DNA of 64,000 bases from Rhabdothermincola sediminis (GTDB lineage Bacteria; Actinomycetota; Acidimicrobiia; Acidimicrobiales; Acidimicrobilacustridaceae), in contig NZ_JACFSZ010000014.1 of NCBI RefSeq assembly GCF_014805525.1, positions 39,886 through 103,885 on the forward strand, written 5' to 3'. Below, in pieces: positions 32,735 to 41,740 of the stretch. Within the stretch, counting starts at the first letter, position 1. Every line of letters begins with the position of its first letter. Below the pieces are notes generated by a model. It saw nothing but the letters and a program-made list of their open reading frames with translations, made no database searches and was not told the origin of the DNA. Both the position numbers and the translations under genes were made by a program.

Positions 32735-33217
32735 ATGGCGGACCACGAGCAGGCTGATCAGGAATCGAGAGCGCCGACCATCCGACGGCGGCGTGCCGTG
32801 CTGATCTTCGTGGCCGCGGTCGTCGTGGCCGCCACAGTGGCGGCCCTGGCCGAGGTCGAGAGCAGCGACCGTAATGCGGAAGGCGGCGCAACGGTTCCTA
32901 CCGAACGGGTGGGGAGCGAACCGACCACCACGCTCGTCAGCCAGCTGCCGGACGGCTACATCGGCGAGGTGCATGTCGAGGTCCGCCCCATGCTCGATGG
33001 CATCCACGTCGTCGAGCTCCGCTGGGGTCCGTGGCGCCGGACGATCGTCCACGATGATTCGTTCCCTGCCTCGTACCACTTCGCGAAGAAGGACCTTCAT
33101 TCACCGCCGCTGGTCGTAGCCGGCTCGGGTGTCAGCGTCGCCGTCGGGACCGGCCAGGGCGCAGCGCCATCCAACGACGTCAACGACGGCTGGAACAGCT
33201 CAGGCTCGACCGAGTGA
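32735..33217 (+). CDS. Single-pass membrane protein of the secretion locus
   Basis: 160 residues from the ATG at 32735 (a TTG directly before it is also possible). A basic N-terminus (TIRRRRAV) leads into one membrane segment (about 21-38, LIFVAAVVVAATVAALA), so the remaining 120 residues are outside. That part starts with a Thr/Glu-rich linker, then a compact beta-like region (YIGEVHVEVRPMLDGIHVVELRW). No recognised domain. It has its own promoter-like sequence and ends 28 bases before the convergent lipoprotein gene. Might be an antidote or envelope partner of the effectors; unproven. Confidence 0.55.
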   Translation: MADHEQADQESRAPTIRRRRAVLIFVAAVVVAATVAALAEVESSDRNAEGGATVPTERVGSEPTTTLVSQLPDGYIGEVHVEVRPMLDGIHVVELRWGPWRRTIVHDDSFPASYHFAKKDLHSPPLVVAGSGVSVAVGTGQGAAPSNDVNDGWNSSGSTE

Positions 33218-33245
33218 CAGAGATCGACCGAGCCAGAAGGGACGA

Positions 33246-34676
33246 TCACCGAGGAGCGTCAAGCTGGTAGGCACGAAGGAGCTGCTCGGCTCCCAGCCGA
33301 GCAGCTCTCAGTGCTTCAGCAGGTTCCTCCCCGGCGAGAATCCGATCGAAGGCCCTGATGACGAGCGCCCGGATCTCGCGACGGGGTCCCACCTGCGGAC
33401 CAGCGAAGACCTGGTCGTCGGGCACTGCTGCGAGGATGTCATAGGGGACCTCAAGCTGGGGATGCGCCGACCAACGCTCGGTGAGCGCTGGATCCAATGT
33501 AGCGGTCGGTGAGATCGGCACGTAGCCCGTGGTCCGCGCCAGCTCTGCCTGCTGTCTGGGGGAGGCGAGAAAGGCAGCCAGGGAAACCGCTACGGCAGGG
33601 TCAGCATTCCCCCGAGCCGTGACCCACCAGGCGGCCCCACCTGCCAGCGCGCCGCTTCCGTGCATCCAGGCAACATCCCTGTCCGATGCTCCAACTCGAG
33701 TTGGTGCTGGAAGCGGTCCCACCGCATAGTCGTCGGTCGAAACGCCCACGCCGCGGGCGACCTCGATCGTGGCTCCCAACGAACCGGACGTGTGCGGCAC
33801 CATCGCACCGGGACGTTGCTCGCTCAGCAACAGCATGAGGTCCTCAGCACCCGAGGGGTTCGTCCCGACGTAAGTCGCGGCCCCCTCGTTGACCAGGTCA
33901 CGCAGCTGGCTGAGGTCGGCGATCAGCTCGGGGGCGTCGAGGTGTGCGAACGCCTCTTGCCCGACCTGACCGATGAGTGGCTGCCCTTGGCGCGCCGGCC
34001 ATTGCTCAGCGACCCAGACGATCAAGTTCTGGTCGAAGACGAGTCCCTGACTCGAGCCTGACGCGGTGAGCATGCGTGTTGCCGCCGCGACATCAGCGAT
34101 GGTCTGAGGCGGCTCGTACAGCCCGGCTTCGGCGAGCAGGTGACGGTTGTAGTAGAGCAGCGGGGTAGATAGGTTGAACGGGATCGCCCACAACTCGCCG
34201 TCCAGGCTCCAAGTGAGCCTGGCCACGTCGAGCAGCTCGCGGTCCAGCGAGGAGCCGATGAGTTCGAGGCATCCTTCCGCGGGCAAGAACGCGCCGGAGT
34301 CGGCGAGTCGCCGCACGTCGACCTCAGCCGCCAAGACAAGATCCGGCACCCGGGCTCCCTCCGGGAGGGCTCGCAGGCGTGCCTCGACATCGCTCAGCGG
34401 CACCAGCTCCGACTCGACTGGGATCCCTCGTTCGACTTCGAAGCGGTGAAGGAGGTCTGCGACCTTTGGTTGGTACTCAGATCCGACGCCGTACCAGACC
34501 CACAGGTGATCAGAGGCCATGTCGCCGGCCGGGCGGCTGCAGGAGGCGCCAGGTCTCGCCGATTCACCGCGAGGGCCCTCGCTCCCGGAGCATCCCAGCG
34601 CCAGGCTGATCAGCAGCACCGACGAGACAACGACGATGCTTCGCCGCCCGCGTCCGGCAACCAGGCGAGACCTCAA
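33246..34676 (-). CDS. Extracellular substrate-binding lipoprotein of the secretion operon
   Basis: 476 residues from a TTG at 34676 that overlaps the response-regulator stop (TTGA). This start gives a proper lipoprotein signal: Arg-rich head, hydrophobic core VVVSSVLLISLA and lipobox LALGC. The mature part is an ABC-type family 1 solute-binding fold: LWVWYGVGSEYQPKVADLL, PDLVLAAEVDVRRLADSGA, and LWAIPFNLSTPLLYYNRHLL, typical of sugar-binding proteins. No ABC permease or ATPase is adjacent; instead it is the last gene of an operon with a histidine kinase and response regulator just upstream. I infer it may be a periplasm-like ligand sensor for the kinase. Transport use with distant subunits is the alternative. 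Confidence 0.8.
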   Translation of the reverse strand: MRSRLVAGRGRRSIVVVSSVLLISLALGCSGSEGPRGESARPGASCSRPAGDMASDHLWVWYGVGSEYQPKVADLLHRFEVERGIPVESELVPLSDVEARLRALPEGARVPDLVLAAEVDVRRLADSGAFLPAEGCLELIGSSLDRELLDVARLTWSLDGELWAIPFNLSTPLLYYNRHLLAEAGLYEPPQTIADVAAATRMLTASGSSQGLVFDQNLIVWVAEQWPARQGQPLIGQVGQEAFAHLDAPELIADLSQLRDLVNEGAATYVGTNPSGAEDLMLLLSEQRPGAMVPHTSGSLGATIEVARGVGVSTDDYAVGPLPAPTRVGASDRDVAWMHGSGALAGGAAWWVTARGNADPAVAVSLAAFLASPRQQAELARTTGYVPISPTATLDPALTERWSAHPQLEVPYDILAAVPDDQVFAGPQVGPRREIRALVIRAFDRILAGEEPAEALRAARLGAEQLLRAYQLDAPR

Positions 34677-35398
34677 TGGTCGGCGTCGGCGAAGCCTAGC
34701 TTCGCGTCGAGGAACGGCTGCAGGAACGGCCGGCACCGCCTGGCAAACTCTTGCATCGCCCGCAGAGACGGGTCGTCGAGCCCGTGCAGGGTCAATTCGG
34801 AGACCAGCTGGCTCCGATAGTTCTTGAGCGTATTGAGCTTCAATCCAGTACGCAGGGAGAGCTCACGGTATGACGGCTCGGTGGGCACCTCCAACAGCGC
34901 CGTCCAGAGCTTCGCATGGCCCGCATGCTGGACGAGGCGACCGTACTGATCGGCACGACGCCACGGAGATCGTGACGAGGGCAACCAAGGTCGCAGTACC
35001 GGATCGGGATCCGCCCAGCCCTCCTGCTCAACCTGGCGTAGCATCGCCAGCTGCTGATCGAGCGGAGTGCTCTTGGAGATCACGGTCGCTAACGGGAAGG
35101 CCTCCCATGCATCGGCCAAGAGGTTCGCAACCCAATCATCCCCCTGCGTGAGCACCACCAACCTCGTCGCGCTGTTGTTGGTCGCGACGGCAAGAAGAAC
35201 GTCGAGTCCGTTGTGCTGCTCATGCGGGTAGGACAGGTCGATCAGTGCGAGCTGGAACTCTTCGCCGAGATCGAGCAACGAGTTGACCTCCACGAGGTTG
35301 CGAGCGATCAAAACCTGCCAATCGAGCCGGGATCGCAAAACGTCGGCGAAGAGCCCGGCAACGCTCGTCGCGTCGTCGACCAGAAGCGCCACGGTCAT
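34673..35398 (-). CDS. Response regulator with C-terminal HTH, partner of the adjacent kinase
   Basis: 241 residues. Receiver domain (about 1-125) has a complete phospho-site: ALLVDDATS acids, LALIDLSYP acceptor Asp, VVLTQGDD Thr and VISKST Lys. The C-terminal part (about 170-241) contains PSYRELSLRTGLKLNTLKNYRSQLVSEL, a helix-turn-helix of the NarL-like or winged type. Start ATGA overlaps the kinase stop. It is a good candidate to bind the ACATGT elements at 24721, 52239 and 53981. Whether it activates or represses is unknown. Confidence 0.8.
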   Translation of the reverse strand: MTVALLVDDATSVAGLFADVLRSRLDWQVLIARNLVEVNSLLDLGEEFQLALIDLSYPHEQHNGLDVLLAVATNNSATRLVVLTQGDDWVANLLADAWEAFPLATVISKSTPLDQQLAMLRQVEQEGWADPDPVLRPWLPSSRSPWRRADQYGRLVQHAGHAKLWTALLEVPTEPSYRELSLRTGLKLNTLKNYRSQLVSELTLHGLDDPSLRAMQEFARRCRPFLQPFLDAKLGFADADH

Positions 35399-36681
35399 GG
35401 CAACGACCTCCGAGGGTAACGACTCATGTGAACAAGAGCCCGGGCACGAGTGCCTCGCCCGGTTCGCTCCAGGGTCAGAGCATCCGGGCCCAGCTCGGCC
35501 CTTAGCGTGTCGAGCCCGCGTCCCGCCGGAAGTTCAGTCACATCGAATCCCCCCGCCTCGTCCTCCACCTCGACGATGATGCAGCCTTGCTCGGGTCTTT
35601 GCTCGATCCGCAGCCAGAGGCTCGGCGTGTGCGCGTGCATCGCGTTCGACACGAAGACCGACAGGATCCGTTTGATCTGCCGCGCAACCTCCGCCTCCAC
35701 GACGAGGCTCCCGGCTTCCAGCGTCGGGGACTCGAAGATTTGGACTCCCCGTTGCTGTGCTCGACGAAGGAACGGCTGGATCACTTCGGCCAAACGGACC
35801 CCGCCGCTCCCGATGACTTCGTCGAGCTGACGGAGACGGAGCCGATGATCCAGCTCATCGAGCTCGCCCACGATCTCATCGGCGGGTAGGAAGTGACGCC
35901 CATCGCTCTCGACGCGCATCCGCAGGAATCGCAGTTCCGAGCACACGTCGTCGTGGAGCCAGTGGCTCCGGCGTCGGTGCTCGCGCATCATCAGGAGATG
36001 CTCCCTGCGCTGCTGCCGGCCCTCGAGACGCCCTCGGGAGCCGTGGAGAACCGAGAGCGTCACCGCGGCCACCAGGACCACCACCACCACCATGAGGTAC
36101 AGCACCACCAGCCGCGTCGGAGAGGTACGAGTCACCAGACCGGTGAGGACGAGGCCCACCACGATCCCGAGATGAACCGGCGAGAGCGTCACCCGTCGCA
36201 GCATCGAACGCGCGCCCAGCAACACACCGAGGGTGGCCCCGGTTCGATACAGGTCGCAGCCCACCATGACCCCGAACGGCCAGCAACCGAGCATCGCCCA
36301 ACCTGAGGTCAAGCCCGCGAAGCTGGCCGAGCCCAAGAACACCGTCACTGCACGGAGCGCCGCGACCTGCCATGGCGTCCCCCATCGTGACGCGAGCCGG
36401 TGAGAGGGGACGCTCACCACGAACGCGAGCACCCCCGCGGTGGCGAGCCCACCGACGAGCACGACCGCTCGAGCGCTCAGCTCAGCAACGGATGCCCCGG
36501 TCCAGATGATCGGCCACGACGAACCGGCGAGGAGCGCCGCACCCTCGACAGGAGCAGCGAGCTCGGCCACGATCGAACCGGGCGAATCATCCCCGTCATC
36601 GTCCATCCACACCCGCGGCCCAGCCACGAACGCCAGCCACAGATCGACCCGGTGGGCGCCCGCGTCACGCACGCCGGTCAT
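35395..36681 (-). CDS. Membrane sensor histidine kinase (NarX/HisKA_3-like)
   Basis: 428 residues. About six hydrophobic segments occupy residues 45-220, then a short linker, the dimerisation box HWLHDDVCSELRFL with the phospho-accepting His (about 242), and a compact ATPase domain: SNAMHAH (N box), EVEDEAGGFDV (G1) and GRGLDTLRAEL (G2). The NarX-like His-Asp-Asp start fits pairing with the NarL-like regulator that overlaps its 3' end by 4 bases (ATGA). There is no large extracellular sensor domain, so signal may come through the membrane part or the lipoprotein encoded two genes downstream. Confidence 0.8.
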   Translation of the reverse strand: MTGVRDAGAHRVDLWLAFVAGPRVWMDDDGDDSPGSIVAELAAPVEGAALLAGSSWPIIWTGASVAELSARAVVLVGGLATAGVLAFVVSVPSHRLASRWGTPWQVAALRAVTVFLGSASFAGLTSGWAMLGCWPFGVMVGCDLYRTGATLGVLLGARSMLRRVTLSPVHLGIVVGLVLTGLVTRTSPTRLVVLYLMVVVVVLVAAVTLSVLHGSRGRLEGRQQRREHLLMMREHRRRSHWLHDDVCSELRFLRMRVESDGRHFLPADEIVGELDELDHRLRLRQLDEVIGSGGVRLAEVIQPFLRRAQQRGVQIFESPTLEAGSLVVEAEVARQIKRILSVFVSNAMHAHTPSLWLRIEQRPEQGCIIVEVEDEAGGFDVTELPAGRGLDTLRAELGPDALTLERTGRGTRARALVHMSRYPRRSLP

Positions 36682-37430
36682 GGCCTGACCATCCGTTCAC
36701 GCTCGAGCAGGGGAAGGTCCTCGACCGTCACGAGGCGTACCGCCAAGGCGTATTCGACCAGCCGCGACCGACGCCCTGCAGCAAGCCGGCCGGGGCCACC
36801 GTGCAATCCCCGAACCCCAGTTCGGCTCAGCTTCTGGCAGACCGCATCGAGCTGGCGGTTGAACTTGGTGAGCGTCCAGCCCAGGCGCTTTGCGGCTTCT
36901 GCCGAAGTCGGAATCCGGTTGGCAGCACCTGGCCTCTCAATCAGCGCTCGCTCTGCCAGGGCGAGCACGACCAAACGCTGGTTGTCCGTGAGGTTGGTGG
37001 GGTACAAGGTCGTGCAACCCGAGTTGTTCGCGACCGATCTGGCGATCTGCAGCACCGGCTCGTCGAGGTGCAAGGTGAGCAGGTAGTTCGTCGGCCCGGC
37101 CGTGAACCGCACCTCCGTCACGCCGAACAGCAAGGGCAGTGCCGCGCCGGGAGCGAACCACGCATGCATGGCACCATCACCATCGCTGACCGTCGCCGCC
37201 AGTGCAGAACCCACGTTCTCGAGCCACCAGTACCGGTCGAAGTACAACCGGAGGAAGCTACGGTGCAGGTAGGGATTGTCGTCCACAGCGAGGTCGCCCT
37301 CACGGCCGATCACGAACGGGTCGGGTGGAGCCACGTCCAGCCACTCGCCGCAGAAATCGACTCGCAACCGGGGTGCCGCCTCGAACGGCGCCGAACCGTG
37401 CCAGGGGGCGGAACATCGCATGCAGATCAT
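36678..37430 (-). CDS. FHA-like domain / helix-turn-helix regulator
   Basis: 250 residues from the ATG at 37430, which overlaps the kinase stop (ATGA) and has a G-rich ribosome site; a further upstream ATG would lie inside the kinase gene. A CxxC pair (ICMRC) opens the protein. Residues about 24-75 look like a degenerate FHA domain: DPFVIGREGDLAVDDNPYLHR with the Gly-Arg and His kept. The C-terminus (about 140-225) is a winged or LuxR-like helix-turn-helix: LTDNQRLVVLALAERAL then TSAEAAKRLGWTLTKFNRQLD. It would link phospho-threonine signals from the adjacent Ser/Thr kinase to transcription, and is a second candidate for binding the ACATGT elements. Confidence 0.65.
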   Translation of the reverse strand: MICMRCSAPWHGSAPFEAAPRLRVDFCGEWLDVAPPDPFVIGREGDLAVDDNPYLHRSFLRLYFDRYWWLENVGSALAATVSDGDGAMHAWFAPGAALPLLFGVTEVRFTAGPTNYLLTLHLDEPVLQIARSVANNSGCTTLYPTNLTDNQRLVVLALAERALIERPGAANRIPTSAEAAKRLGWTLTKFNRQLDAVCQKLSRTGVRGLHGGPGRLAAGRRSRLVEYALAVRLVTVEDLPLLERERMVRP

Positions 37431-39241
37431 CCCCCCGGCATGACGGCACACGCGGGTCCCGTGAAGTCAGACACCCGGCTGCCGACCACAGCGGCGACCT
37501 GGAAACACCCGGCCTCGCCAGGCACGATCCCTAAGTCGACCATCGAGGTCCCTCGACGGCCACCATCCAGCATGGCGAGCATCTCAGGGGGCCATCCAAC
37601 GTCGATCGATGTGCCCACAACTAGACCGTCCGCTACGTCTATCAGTCCGTCGGCTGGCACGTCGAACCACGCTGAACCGTCGGGAAACGTGCCATCCCAT
37701 CGAGCGATCCGGAAGGACACATCGGGACCCGTGTAGGGGCTCTGGAACGTGATGAAGACGAACGGGGACCCGTTGTAATCCTTCAGCACTCGAACCATGA
37801 CATCCGTCGGGACGGCGAGGGCCGGTGGAGGCAGGGATGGTGCCGGGTCGGGGGCGACCTCCGCTCGAGACTCGGCGGGGTGGGAACCACTCTTGCCCGT
37901 GCTGAGAAACCCGATCGAACCGAGACCAACGACGCCTACTGCTGCCACGGCGGCGATCAGAGCGAAGCGCCGATGACGCGTCCCGGTCGCCGGGCCAATC
38001 GACTCGGCTGTCGCCGGCCGTGACGATGGAACAACCGTGCCAACCCCCTGCGGTCGGCGGATCGTCTCCTCCAGGTCGTCCACCGGTCGTACACCGCTCG
38101 GCACCGTGGTCCCGGGTCCAGCGGTCTCCGCCGCACGGTGGGATGACGGCGAAGCACCCTCGAGGTTCTGCGCCTCTGGCGGGGCGCCGGGTCGGTTCCT
38201 GCGTGCATGCTCGCCCGCCTGTCCTGGCGGCGTGACAGACGGGGACGCCAGCGGTGCCGGGGGTGGCGCGAGCGGCGTCACGGCCGGTGACACGACCTGG
38301 AGGCTGGCTCGCCTGGTGCCGTCCTGCTCGTCCGCGGGGGTCACCTCCACCACCGGCTGGTCCACGATCTCGTCGCGCACTTCGAGCGCGGTGGGGGCGA
38401 AGGCCAGCTCCTGTTCGACATCCTGGAGCGCCCGGGCGAACGCGAGGGCGGAGACCGGTCGCTGCACAGGATCCTGGGCCATACCAGCCGAGAGGAGATG
38501 CTGGAGCGAGGCGGGCACGTCGGGCCGGTCCATCGGGGTGATCTCGTTGTTCAGCGCGCGGGTGAGCAGGTCGTGGTCGGTGTTTGCCCCACCCGGCACC
38601 CACACCGGCGATCGCCCGGCGAGGAGCGCGTACACGGTGGCCGCCAGTGAGTAGATGTCCGATGCCACGCTGCCATCCGCAGCTTCACCAGCAAGCACTT
38701 CGGGTCCGGAGAAGGCGACCGTCATTCCTTCCGCGGCTCTGACACCATCGCCGCCCTGGACACCCGCGATCCCGAAGTCGGTCAGTCCGGGTCGACCGTA
38801 GTCACTGGTCAGGATGTTGGCGGGCTTGATGTCACGGTGAAGGATCCCGGCCCGATGCGCGGTCTCCACCGCTGACGCGACCTGAACACCGACCCGTAGC
38901 ACCTCCGCCACCGCAAGACGACCACCCCGGGCACGGAGGCCGAAGTGGGGCTGAGGGTAGTGCTCCATGACGATGTACGGCCTGCCGTCCGGCGCCACAC
39001 CTGCCGAGTAGATGGTGACGATGTACGGGTGGGCCGAGACCTGGGCCATCAGATCGGCTTCGGCGGAGAAGTGTCGGAGGCTCTCGTCGGAGAGGTGCTC
39101 GGCACGCAGGACTTTGATGGCGACCGGCCGGTTCGGATGATGCTGCCGGTAGAGGAACACATCGGCGAACCCCCCGCCGCCGATCCCTTGCACCAGCGAG
39201 AATCCCGGGAGATCCGGCGGGTCGCTGCGCACCTCAGTCAT
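37427..39241 (-). CDS. Receptor-like serine/threonine protein kinase (PknB/Pkb2 type)
   Basis: 604 residues. Kinase domain (about 12-275): glycine loop GIGGGGFADV, ATP Lys in VAIKVL, catalytic ILHRDIKPANIL, metal DFG in LTDFGIAG. A Pro/Ala/Ser-rich juxtamembrane region follows (about 285-425), then one membrane segment (about 428-448, FALIAAVAAVGVVGLGSIGFL) and an external domain of about 150 residues with two cysteines that looks beta-rich and is not PASTA. Substrates probably include the FHA proteins and EccC of this locus; the PP2C phosphatase two genes upstream should reverse it. Corresponds to Pkb2 of the bifidobacterial PFNA cluster. Confidence 0.92.
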   Translation of the reverse strand: MTEVRSDPPDLPGFSLVQGIGGGGFADVFLYRQHHPNRPVAIKVLRAEHLSDESLRHFSAEADLMAQVSAHPYIVTIYSAGVAPDGRPYIVMEHYPQPHFGLRARGGRLAVAEVLRVGVQVASAVETAHRAGILHRDIKPANILTSDYGRPGLTDFGIAGVQGGDGVRAAEGMTVAFSGPEVLAGEAADGSVASDIYSLAATVYALLAGRSPVWVPGGANTDHDLLTRALNNEITPMDRPDVPASLQHLLSAGMAQDPVQRPVSALAFARALQDVEQELAFAPTALEVRDEIVDQPVVEVTPADEQDGTRRASLQVVSPAVTPLAPPPAPLASPSVTPPGQAGEHARRNRPGAPPEAQNLEGASPSSHRAAETAGPGTTVPSGVRPVDDLEETIRRPQGVGTVVPSSRPATAESIGPATGTRHRRFALIAAVAAVGVVGLGSIGFLSTGKSGSHPAESRAEVAPDPAPSLPPPALAVPTDVMVRVLKDYNGSPFVFITFQSPYTGPDVSFRIARWDGTFPDGSAWFDVPADGLIDVADGLVVGTSIDVGWPPEMLAMLDGGRRGTSMVDLGIVPGEAGCFQVAAVVGSRVSDFTGPACAVMPGG

Positions 39242-40844
39242 CCTGCTCCACCTCGTACACGAAGCTGACGAGCTGGCCGAGCGAGACGACCGTTCCGATG
39301 GGGATCGGGAACGCTTCGGCCGGACGCAACTGCACGGGAGACTGGCCCGGTACCTCGACGAAGGTGTGGTTCATCGAATCGCGGTCGACGACCTGGACCT
39401 GCCAGTCCACGAGACGAACCTCGGCATGGATGCGGGACAACCGTCGCTCCGGGTCGGGCAAGCGTACGGCCCCGGCGGGCTCGCCCAGGATCGTGCTGCT
39501 CTCGGGTGGCTTGCGCCCGATGAGCAGCGGGCGGTCCAGTGGCACGAGCGGGCCGCCCTCGAAGCGGAGTCGGCCGATCACCGGGCGGGGGACGACGGCG
39601 ACTGTTCGATCCGTGATCGCCCGGCGGCAGTTGCGGCAGGAGGTGGCGTAGGGGGGATTCGGGTGGCCCCTTGGGCAGTGCACGGCCTGGACGGCCACCC
39701 CGGTCGATGAGGGGGAACCTGCGACCGCACCTGTCCCACGGAGCGCGACCGCACCGATCGTGGCCTCACCCATGCCCGCCTCGTCGTCCTCAACGCTCGC
39801 GACTGCATGAGGAGCATGGATGGCAGACTCCCCGCTGGGTGGCGGTTCGGGTGTCGAGACCGACCCCGGCACCGAGGTGATGATTCCGCTGCTGCCCGGC
39901 TCCGCCCCGGCCTGACCGGACGAATCCCCCTCATCGGTCGGGGTCGACACCGCCGGGGTCGATGTGGTGGTCGCGAACGTCATCGTCGGCGCGCCCAGGG
40001 GGGGGTCGCCCAGCGGCGATCCGGGAGCTTCACCCGATGGCACGGCAGACGACCCGGTGATCGGGGCGGTCGGCGCGGGTGATCCAGTCGATTCGTCGGA
40101 ACCCGTGTCATGGCGGACCGCACTCTCCTCCACGTCCCGGTAGACGGTCTCGCCGAGCAGGTGACCGAAATCCAGGACACCACCCGCTGATGACTCGGCC
40201 CCGGCTGGGGCGGTGGCACCCGAGCCCTCTGGCGACGGAGCTGAGCTCTCCCCGGTCACCGGCGGAGACGATGGCGACAAGCGGGGATGTGCAGGGGACT
40301 CGGACAGCTCGTGCCCCGTGGACTCGATGGACTCGAGGCTGACCGCAGCCTCTCGTGCGGAGTGCGGGTATGCCTGAACGGCCGACAGCACCTCGCGAAG
40401 CTCGACGAGCACCATCGACGCCGGCGCGATCCCAGCCACCAGCGCCAGGCCGGCCGTGGATGGTGAGATCTCCTCCGACGAGCCCCCATCAGCGCGAAGG
40501 ACGATCCTCGCCGCATCCTCGATCAGCGCCTCGTGCCAGGTCACCGCGTGGCGGCCATCGAAGCGCCGCTCACCGCCCGACGCTTCTCCGACGACCACCT
40601 CGCTCGTCCCTCGGACGAGTACGCGCTCCCCAACAGACTCGTGGATGACGAGGGCGAACGCCGGTAGCTCACCCCCGACGGCGAACAGTGCATCAGTGAG
40701 CTCGCTCACCGCGGCGCCACTTGTCACTGCGATCGCGATGGGATGCACCCGGGCATCGTCAGGTGGGCAACAGAACAGCCCCGCTGCGTGCGGGCCAGCG
40801 ATCGCCGTAGCATCCCCGATCACGTACCGGACGTGCGGGCTCAT
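39234..40844 (-). CDS. FHA-domain protein with zinc-ribbon-like motif
   Basis: 536 residues. The first 180 residues form a soluble domain of unknown family; 180-380 is a low-complexity Ser/Pro/Thr/Glu-rich linker, probably flexible and phosphorylated. Near 400 is a small zinc-ribbon-like motif CPRGHPNPPYATSCRNC. The C-terminus (about 430-536) is an FHA domain: LLIGRKPPESS, RRLSRIHAEVR and DSMNHTFV contain the phospho-Thr contacts. It should dock phosphorylated partners made by the overlapping kinase gene. The start ATG overlaps the PP2C stop (ATGA), and its own 3' end overlaps the kinase by 8 bases. Confidence 0.85.
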   Translation of the reverse strand: MSPHVRYVIGDATAIAGPHAAGLFCCPPDDARVHPIAIAVTSGAAVSELTDALFAVGGELPAFALVIHESVGERVLVRGTSEVVVGEASGGERRFDGRHAVTWHEALIEDAARIVLRADGGSSEEISPSTAGLALVAGIAPASMVLVELREVLSAVQAYPHSAREAAVSLESIESTGHELSESPAHPRLSPSSPPVTGESSAPSPEGSGATAPAGAESSAGGVLDFGHLLGETVYRDVEESAVRHDTGSDESTGSPAPTAPITGSSAVPSGEAPGSPLGDPPLGAPTMTFATTTSTPAVSTPTDEGDSSGQAGAEPGSSGIITSVPGSVSTPEPPPSGESAIHAPHAVASVEDDEAGMGEATIGAVALRGTGAVAGSPSSTGVAVQAVHCPRGHPNPPYATSCRNCRRAITDRTVAVVPRPVIGRLRFEGGPLVPLDRPLLIGRKPPESSTILGEPAGAVRLPDPERRLSRIHAEVRLVDWQVQVVDRDSMNHTFVEVPGQSPVQLRPAEAFPIPIGTVVSLGQLVSFVYEVEQDD

Positions 40845-41740
40845 CCGGATGCCCCCGCCGGGCGAGGCTCGGTGTCGTCGTCGAGCGGGTCCACGATCGG
40901 AGCCTCCTGCGAGGGCTCGGCTCGTAACACCACGTCGACCACGATGATCGAGATGTTGTCCCGCCCGCCTGCTTCGAGTGCATCCTCGAGCAGCCGATCT
41001 GCCGCCCGCTCACGGTCGACTTCGCCGATCAGCGCTTCTTCCAGCCGGCTTCGCTCGACGGAACGGGTCAACCCATCCGACGCGACCAGGAACCGGTCGC
41101 CCAACCTGGGCTCGACCAGCCACCAGTCGATCTCGAGCATCTCATCAGCGCCGAGGGATCGGGTGATCACGTGCCGCTCAGGGTGCCCCTCCGCCTCTGC
41201 CTCGGTGATCGCGCCTTGGTCGATCAGCTCCTGAACCACCGAGTGATCACGAGTGAGTTGCACGAGTGACCCGTCGCGCAGGCGATAGGCGCGCGAATCG
41301 CCGACGTTGAACACCACCAGCTTCGCTCTACCAGGGTCAGCAGTAGGGAGCGCGACGAGTCCACAGAGGGTCGTACCCATCGAGCCTCCGCGACTGGCAC
41401 CCAACGCGACGAGCCCGGCGTTGGCGTCCCGTACCGCATCGAGCACCATCGTGCGGGTCGCGGCGCGACCGTCCAAGAGCGTCCCGAGGCGTTCGACGAC
41501 GAACGTGGAGGCAAGGTCGCCTGCCTCGTGGCCCCCCATGCCATCGGCCACGATGAACAATCCCGGGCGGGCGAGCACGGCATCCTGGTTGCTGGTGCGA
41601 ACCAGGCCCCGGTGCGTGCGCTCCGCCCAGAGCAGCTCGAGCGCGGCCCCCCCGTCACGGGCTGCTCGGCCCGTCGTCTTGGAGGGACCTGTGATTCCCG
41701 CCATGTCGCGCAACGTGCCGCGACGCCGGCCGGGACTCAC
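40841..41740 (-). CDS. PP2C-family serine/threonine phosphatase
   Basis: 299 residues. A metal-dependent (Mn/Mg) phosphatase that would undo the kinase's phosphorylation. Motifs: TSNQDAVLARPGLFIVADGMGGHEAGDLAS with the metal aspartates split between NQD and DGMGG, GTTLCGL, VFNVGDSRAYRLRDG, LTRDHSV, and GGRDNISIIV at the end. A cytoplasmic protein with no membrane segment; the last 30 residues are acidic. GTG start overlaps the transglutaminase-like stop (GTGA). It is the PrpC equivalent of PFNA-type clusters. Confidence 0.92.
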   Translation of the reverse strand: MSPGRRRGTLRDMAGITGPSKTTGRAARDGGAALELLWAERTHRGLVRTSNQDAVLARPGLFIVADGMGGHEAGDLASTFVVERLGTLLDGRAATRTMVLDAVRDANAGLVALGASRGGSMGTTLCGLVALPTADPGRAKLVVFNVGDSRAYRLRDGSLVQLTRDHSVVQELIDQGAITEAEAEGHPERHVITRSLGADEMLEIDWWLVEPRLGDRFLVASDGLTRSVERSRLEEALIGEVDRERAADRLLEDALEAGGRDNISIIVVDVVLRAEPSQEAPIVDPLDDDTEPRPAGASG

